This document shows, piece by piece, positions 4,090 through 5,023 of a stretch of 5,023 nucleotides of DNA. Each line of letters begins with the position of its first letter. Positions within the stretch are counted from its first letter, which is position 1. The notes beneath the pieces are model-generated. The model saw nothing but the letters and a program-made list of their open reading frames with translations, did no database searches and was not told where the DNA came from. The stretch comes from Thermoplasmata archaeon (lineage in GTDB: Archaea; Thermoplasmatota; Thermoplasmata; Thermoplasmatales; Thermoplasmataceae), in the NCBI GenBank assembly GCA_021850745.1, contig JAJZKX010000167.1, forward strand, positions 1 to 5,023, in the 5' to 3' direction. Both the position numbers and the translations under genes were made by a program.

Positions 4090-5023
4090 ATGGTAAAAGT
4101 GGAAAAATTTATCCAGGACGCAAAAGCCGAAATAGTAAACAACCTTCATGGAAAAGGGATTTTAGCCTGCTCTGGGGGGCAGGACAGCACTTTGCTCGCA
4201 GTGATCTCCAACATGGCTGCCGGAGATCGCATACTTACTGTATTCATTGATACGGGCCTTGTAAGGGAAGATGAAGTAGCCAGAGTAGAGAAACTGTTCA
4301 AATCATATTCCCTTAAATACAGGATTATCGACGCATCTGACCGATTCTTTCAGGCGCTTGCAGGTGTAACTGATCCAGAAACTAAGAGAAAGATCATAGG
4401 GAAAACATTTATCGAGGCATTTGAAGAAGTTGCAAAGGAATATGGGGCGGAGACACTTCTACAGGGAACGATTGCCCCAGACTGGATTGAAAGCGGCGGT
4501 TCTGTCCGGGATGTTATAAAGAGCCACCACAATGTGGGAGGGCTCCCGGAAAAGATGAATCTGAAGTTGCTTGAACCCCTTAGGGACCTTTACAAGGATG
4601 AGGTCAGGGACGTCTCCAGATACCTGAAATTGCCTGCAGACATCCAGCCTTTCCCAGGCCCAGGACTCGCTGTCAGGATTATTGGTGAGATAACCAGGGA
4701 AAAAGCTGATCTTCTAAGGAAGATCACAGGTATTGTGGAAAGAGGCGTGGTACGGGAATATCCGGATCTGGAAAAGAGGCCATGGCAATATTTCGCAGTA
4801 CTTCTTCCTGTCAAGTCAACGGGAATCCACGGTGACAGGAGAACCTATGGTTATACTGTTGCCATTAGGATGATCGATACTACCGACGCAATGAGCGGCA
4901 CTTTCACCAAACCAGACTGGGAATTCCTCGACAACCTGTCCTCTGAGATAACCAATGAGATAAGGGAAGTCAATAGAGTGGTCTACGACATAACAAGCAA
5001 GCCCCCCGGAACCATAGAGTGGG
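4090..5023 (+). CDS. guaA: GMP synthase, ATP-pyrophosphatase subunit (3' end cut by window)
   Basis: Converts XMP to GMP using ATP and ammonia in purine synthesis, in the cytoplasm. 311 codons are visible without a stop. The sequence runs to [11 protein letters not shown]; the family normally ends in IEWE, so only about one residue and the stop codon are missing. N-type ATP pyrophosphatase domain: P-loop [12 protein letters not shown] (26-37, PP-motif SGGQDS where SGGVDS is usual); [10 protein letters not shown] (51-60); [13 protein letters not shown] (123-135); [12 protein letters not shown] (143-154). Next come [14 protein letters not shown] (160-173) and [11 protein letters not shown] (187-197), then the C-terminal dimerisation/XMP-binding domain with [18 protein letters not shown] (243-260) and [18 protein letters not shown] (294-311). 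There is no N-terminal glutaminase domain, which is the split archaeal form. The amidotransferase partner (subunit A) is not seen in the window and must be encoded elsewhere. ATG 4090 is chosen because a TATA box lies about 30 bases upstream and the P-loop falls at the expected distance. Confidence 0.97.
   Translation, partial: MVKVEKFIQDAKAEIVNNLHGKGILACSGGQDSTLLAVISNMAAGDRILTVFIDTGLVREDEVARVEKLFKSYSLKYRIIDASDRFFQALAGVTDPETKRKIIGKTFIEAFEEVAKEYGAETLLQGTIAPDWIESGGSVRDVIKSHHNVGGLPEKMNLKLLEPLRDLYKDEVRDVSRYLKLPADIQPFPGPGLAVRIIGEITREKADLLRKITGIVERGVVREYPDLEKRPWQYFAVLLPVKSTGIHGDRRTYGYTVAIRMIDTTDAMSGTFTKPDWEFLDNLSSEITNEIREVNRVVYDITSKPPGTIEW

Noticed and set aside
4350..4814. Minus-strand open frames inside guaA
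   Set aside because: They are antisense shadows of a fully conserved GMP synthase reading frame.

Overview
The window looks like chromosomal DNA of an archaeon, most probably of the Thermoplasmatales or a close relative. The evidence is: a stand-alone ATP-pyrophosphatase-type GMP synthase with no fused glutaminase domain (the archaeal split arrangement); a histidyl-tRNA synthetase whose motifs resemble, from memory, the Thermoplasma enzyme (RGLSYYTG instead of the common RGLDYYTG); AT-rich TATA boxes about 25-30 bases upstream of start codons, with hardly any leader; and Shine-Dalgarno sites only where a gene is internal to an operon or has a real leader. The exact genus is an inference.

Left part (1-1046): the 3' end of a dihydropteroate synthase gene (folP) meets, tail to tail, a Fur-family metalloregulator on the minus strand. 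The two TAG stop codons share one CTAG palindrome. Upstream of the Fur gene lies a striking operator candidate, TAATTA three times with single-base spacers, between its TATA box and its start codon. It is probably an autoregulatory Fur box. Further upstream on the same strand is a small winged-helix DNA-binding protein with a TTG start.

Middle part (1047-3234): a 147-bp divergent promoter region leads into hisS (432 residues, complete). It is followed by a two-gene unit encoding a 77-residue stand-alone RAM (Lrp/AsnC effector-binding) domain without any helix-turn-helix, and a three-helix membrane protein of 104 residues. The Shine-Dalgarno sequence of the second gene overlaps the stop codon of the first, so the two are almost certainly co-transcribed. 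This coupling of an amino-acid-sensor fold to an unknown membrane protein is the least explained item here.

Right part (3235-5023): a HAD-superfamily phosphatase gene keeps all four catalytic motifs but is broken by one frameshift and one in-frame TAG, so it is called a pseudogene. It is followed by guaA (ATP-pyrophosphatase subunit of GMP synthase), which lacks only about its last residue and stop codon at the window edge.

There are no RNA genes, mobile elements, CRISPR arrays or stretches over 300 bases without a gene. The genes mostly look like independent housekeeping and regulatory units (folate, translation, purine synthesis, metal regulation), not one pathway. I see no clear new multi-gene system; the RAM/membrane pair and the Fur operator are the best leads.
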